A stretch of DNA of 64,000 bases, from the NCBI GenBank assembly GCA_028285245.1, contig JANQPY010000047.1:19767-83766 (forward strand), given 5' to 3'. Both the position numbers and the translations under genes were made by a program. The DNA is from Gammaproteobacteria bacterium (GTDB taxonomy: Bacteria; Pseudomonadota; Gammaproteobacteria; Steroidobacterales; GCA-2729495). Of this stretch, positions 61,901 through 64,000 are shown piece by piece. Below the pieces are notes generated by a model that saw only the letters and a program-made list of their open reading frames with translations, was not told the origin of the DNA and searched no databases. Each line of letters starts with the position of its first letter. The stretch's first letter is position 1.

Positions 61901-63583
61901 GTGAATAAGCCGCCGGGCAGCAGGTCTGTGCACATCCGTGGACACGAGCTGATTCGCGAGCCCCTGCTGAATAAGGGTTCCGGTTTTACGGCCGTGGAGC
62001 GCGAGCAGTTTGGCCTGGAGGGGCTCATGCCGCCCGGGCAATTGACCATTGAGCAGCAGGCAGAGCGCGTCTATCGGAATCTGGTCCAGTACACCGACCC
62101 GCTACAAAAATTCGTTTACCTGGCCTCTCTGCAGGATCGGAACGAGCATTTATATTTCAGGCTGTTATGTGACTATCTTGAGGAACTACTGCCGATCGTC
62201 TACACCCCTACGGTCGGCCTGGCGACGCAGCGCTACAGCCACGTATTTCAGCGCGGCAGAGGCATCTGGATTACCCCAGCCATGCGTGGGCGCATCGCCG
62301 ATGCGCTGAAGGCCTGGGCGCGTGACCGGCAAATCAAGCTGATTGTGGCCACCGACAACGAGTCAATCCTGGGTATCGGTGACCAGGGCGCGGGTGGCAT
62401 GGCGATCTCTATTGGAAAACTGTCGCTCTATACAGCCGGCGCGGGCATCGACCCGGCGAATGTGCTGCCGATCAGCCTCGATGTGGGCACTGAGAACGAG
62501 AAGCTATTGGACGATCCGCTCTATCTCGGCTGGCCCGAACGGCGGCTGCGCGGGACGGACTACATAGAACTAATGGACGAGTTCGTCACCGCTGTCGCGG
62601 AGCAGTTCCCAGGCGCAATGATCCAATGGGAAGATTTCCGCAAGGACAACGCACTGGCGGTCCTGGACCGCTACGCCGGGCGCGTGCCGTCGTTTAATGA
62701 CGATATCCAGGGTACCGGCGCCGTCGCGCTGGCGGGCATTTTGAGCGCCGAGCGGCTGCATGGCAGAGCCCTGGCGGACGAACGAATTCTGATATTGGGA
62801 GCCGGTGCGGCCGGGCTTGGCATCACCCGGCAGATACGCGCCGCACTCCGCGACCAGGGCATCAGTGATCAGGATGCGCGGCATCGGATTGCGGCCTTGG
62901 ACCGGCGTGGCCTGATCATCGACGACGGGCAAATTACCGATGCCTACAAGCAGGAACTGGCCTGGGATCCGGAGTTCGCGAGGGAGCTTAACCTGCACGC
63001 CGTGAAAGATCTGGCTGCCGTGGTAGAGCAATTTCGGCCGACCGTGCTGATAGGGACATCAGGGCAGGGAGGGGCATTCTCCGAAGCCATCGTGCGTGCC
63101 GTTGCGGAGTATTGTGATCGCCCGGTCATCATGCCGCTGTCAAACCCGACGGCAAACGCAGAAGCGACACCGGCTGATCTCATCAAGTGGACCAATGGTC
63201 GCGCCCTGATCAGCACCGGCAGTCCCTTCGCTGACGTCAGCCACGAGGGCCGCACCATCAAGGTCGGACAGGGCAACAACGCTTTTATTTTCCCAGGCGT
63301 AGGTTTAGCGGTCTTGCTGGCAGGCGCGACCAGTGTGCCGGACGCGCTGTTTTTCGCGGCAGCCAGCGCACTGGCCCGCGAAGTGACCGCAGAAGAACTT
63401 GAGTCAGGCCTGCTGTATCCGCCGATCAGCCGTTTGCGCGAAGTCTCAGGCGCGGTGGCACTCGAGGTTATGCGCACCGCAGGCAGCGCAGATCTCTGCG
63501 CGGAACGCGACGAACACACGTTAAATACGTTGCTGGAGGAGGGCCGTTGGCATGCCCGTTACGTTGACTACCAGCCTGCTTAG
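61901..63583 (+). CDS. maeA: NAD-dependent malic enzyme
   Basis: A 560-residue malic enzyme of the long (SfcA/eukaryotic-like) type, converting malate to pyruvate and CO2. LLPIVYTPTVGLATQRYSHVF holds the catalytic tyrosine; WEDFRKDNALAVLDRY and FNDDIQGTGAVALAG the metal site; ILGAGAAGLGITRQI the NAD-binding motif; and PLSNPTANAEATPADLIKWTNGRALISTGSPF the C-terminal block. The GTG at 61901 has GGAGGG upstream. It overlaps the next gene by 32 bp. Confidence 0.95.
   Translation: MNKPPGSRSVHIRGHELIREPLLNKGSGFTAVEREQFGLEGLMPPGQLTIEQQAERVYRNLVQYTDPLQKFVYLASLQDRNEHLYFRLLCDYLEELLPIVYTPTVGLATQRYSHVFQRGRGIWITPAMRGRIADALKAWARDRQIKLIVATDNESILGIGDQGAGGMAISIGKLSLYTAGAGIDPANVLPISLDVGTENEKLLDDPLYLGWPERRLRGTDYIELMDEFVTAVAEQFPGAMIQWEDFRKDNALAVLDRYAGRVPSFNDDIQGTGAVALAGILSAERLHGRALADERILILGAGAAGLGITRQIRAALRDQGISDQDARHRIAALDRRGLIIDDGQITDAYKQELAWDPEFARELNLHAVKDLAAVVEQFRPTVLIGTSGQGGAFSEAIVRAVAEYCDRPVIMPLSNPTANAEATPADLIKWTNGRALISTGSPFADVSHEGRTIKVGQGNNAFIFPGVGLAVLLAGATSVPDALFFAAASALAREVTAEELESGLLYPPISRLREVSGAVALEVMRTAGSADLCAERDEHTLNTLLEEGRWHARYVDYQPA
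63535..63543 (+). promoter_or_regulatory. Strong ribosome binding site inside the end of maeA
   Basis: GGAGGAGGG lies 8 nt before the ATG at 63552, within the last codons of maeA. It supports the truncated exported-protein gene that runs off the right edge. Confidence 0.75.
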
Positions 63584-64000
63584 CCGCTGGTCCATTGGGG
63601 CCGCTTTGTTGATCGGTCTGTTGTTCGCGGGCAACGCCACGGCGGGCGGCCACAGTGGCGGCGCTGCCGTGACGCTCGAAACCTTCCGCGGCGTAATGCG
63701 CTGCGAACTCACTGAAGACGGCGGTGACTGTGGCACCAGTGAATGGGTGATGACCATTCAAAGCGACGGCAGCCGCAGCATACGGGTAATCAACAAACGC
63801 GACCCTGGCGGTGCACAGAACAACATCTTTCTGCGAGTGGATGAAGCATTCCGGCCGATCGAGGGATTCGCGAGTCTCTACAACGGTGGCGAGTTTCTTG
63901 GCGCGGGGCTCTTCCTGGTTGGCCCGGACACACTCACAGCAACGTACAGCAGCGCTGATGGCGTCGCTGAGCAAAGCCTGTCGATTCCATCCAGGTTCAC
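63552..64000 (+). CDS. Exported hypothetical protein, cut by the right edge
   Basis: The frame is open from the ATG at 63552 to the last base; 149 codons are visible. The N-terminus is a signal peptide (LSRWSIGAALLIGLLFAGNATA, cleavage after ATA). The mature part has FRGVMRCELTEDGGDCGTSEWVM with two cysteines likely disulfide-bonded, followed by beta-type sequence (SRSIRVINKRD, NNIFLRVDEAFRPIEGFASLYNGGEF, LVGPDTLTATYSS). It looks like a periplasmic, possibly beta-barrel or lipocalin-like protein. I do not recognise the family. Translation is probably coupled to maeA. Confidence 0.65.
   Translation, partial: MPVTLTTSLLSRWSIGAALLIGLLFAGNATAGGHSGGAAVTLETFRGVMRCELTEDGGDCGTSEWVMTIQSDGSRSIRVINKRDPGGAQNNIFLRVDEAFRPIEGFASLYNGGEFLGAGLFLVGPDTLTATYSSADGVAEQSLSIPSRF

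Overview
The window looks like a chromosomal segment of a GC-rich, Gram-negative, respiring bacterium, most likely a gammaproteobacterium. The evidence is a complete nine-gene System I cytochrome c maturation operon (ccmABCDEFGHI), a fused aspartokinase-homoserine dehydrogenase thrA, TatD, MnmA, PurB, and the order uvrC-pgsA-tRNA-Gly(GCC)-tRNA-Cys(GCA)-tRNA-Leu(UAA), which is the Escherichia coli uvrC-pgsA-glyW-cysT-leuZ neighbourhood. Exosortase-type VPxPA C-terminal signals, an HLD-II haloalkane dehalogenase and two UbiD-type decarboxylases suggest an environmental, possibly marine, heterotroph. This is inference; no rRNA is present.

Layout. (1) 1-4.7 kb: a rightward group with the end of an acyl-CoA ligase, a DsbA-fold isomerase-like protein, a Tat-exported type II molybdenum oxidoreductase and a protein that resembles ferredoxin-dependent bilin reductases. 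(2) 4.7-7.2 kb: an acidic repeat lipoprotein, a CBS-pair protein and a GPH-family symporter. (3) 7.4-22.2 kb: an accessory catabolic zone with many strand switches. It holds a nitrilase, a nitrilase homologue that has lost its cysteine nucleophile, two UbiD-family enzymes, a second bilin-reductase/RCCR-like protein, a fusion of an archaeal-type CTP-dependent riboflavin kinase to a HAD phosphatase, two short-chain/extended dehydrogenases, a class III CoA-transferase, a haloalkane dehalogenase, a P-loop ATPase and an HNH endonuclease. (4) 22.3-43.1 kb: mostly core genes (thrA-thrC, tatD, acnA, mnmA, purB, fumC, a CoA Nudix hydrolase, mazG, class II DAHP synthase, family 5 uracil-DNA glycosylase, uvrC, pgsA).

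(5) 43.2-48.6 kb: the glyW-cysT-leuZ tRNA cluster, opened up by inserted material. Between tRNA-Cys and a 46-bp copy of its own 3' end lies a 1.7-kb islet with a c-di-GMP-I (GEMM) riboswitch in front of a VPxPA-CTERM exported protein and a strong terminator. A second VPxPA protein follows. The tRNA-Leu(UAA) gene is split by a 246-nt group I intron with recognisable P1, P4 and P7 pairings. (6) 48.7-53.9 kb: envelope genes (small lipoprotein, DUF11-repeat protein with a CFI-box C-terminal anchor, small outer-membrane barrel, HPP membrane protein) and an FHA protein with a degenerate ATPase-like half. (7) 54.1-64 kb: the ccm operon, a fatty acyl desaturase, NAD-malic enzyme and a truncated exported protein.

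The most unusual material is the tRNA-bounded riboswitch/VPxPA islet, the intron-bearing tRNA-Leu, and the 9-18 kb zone where a flavin kinase-phosphatase fusion sits between a bilin-reductase-like gene and UbiD genes. No CRISPR array, IS element or integrase was seen.
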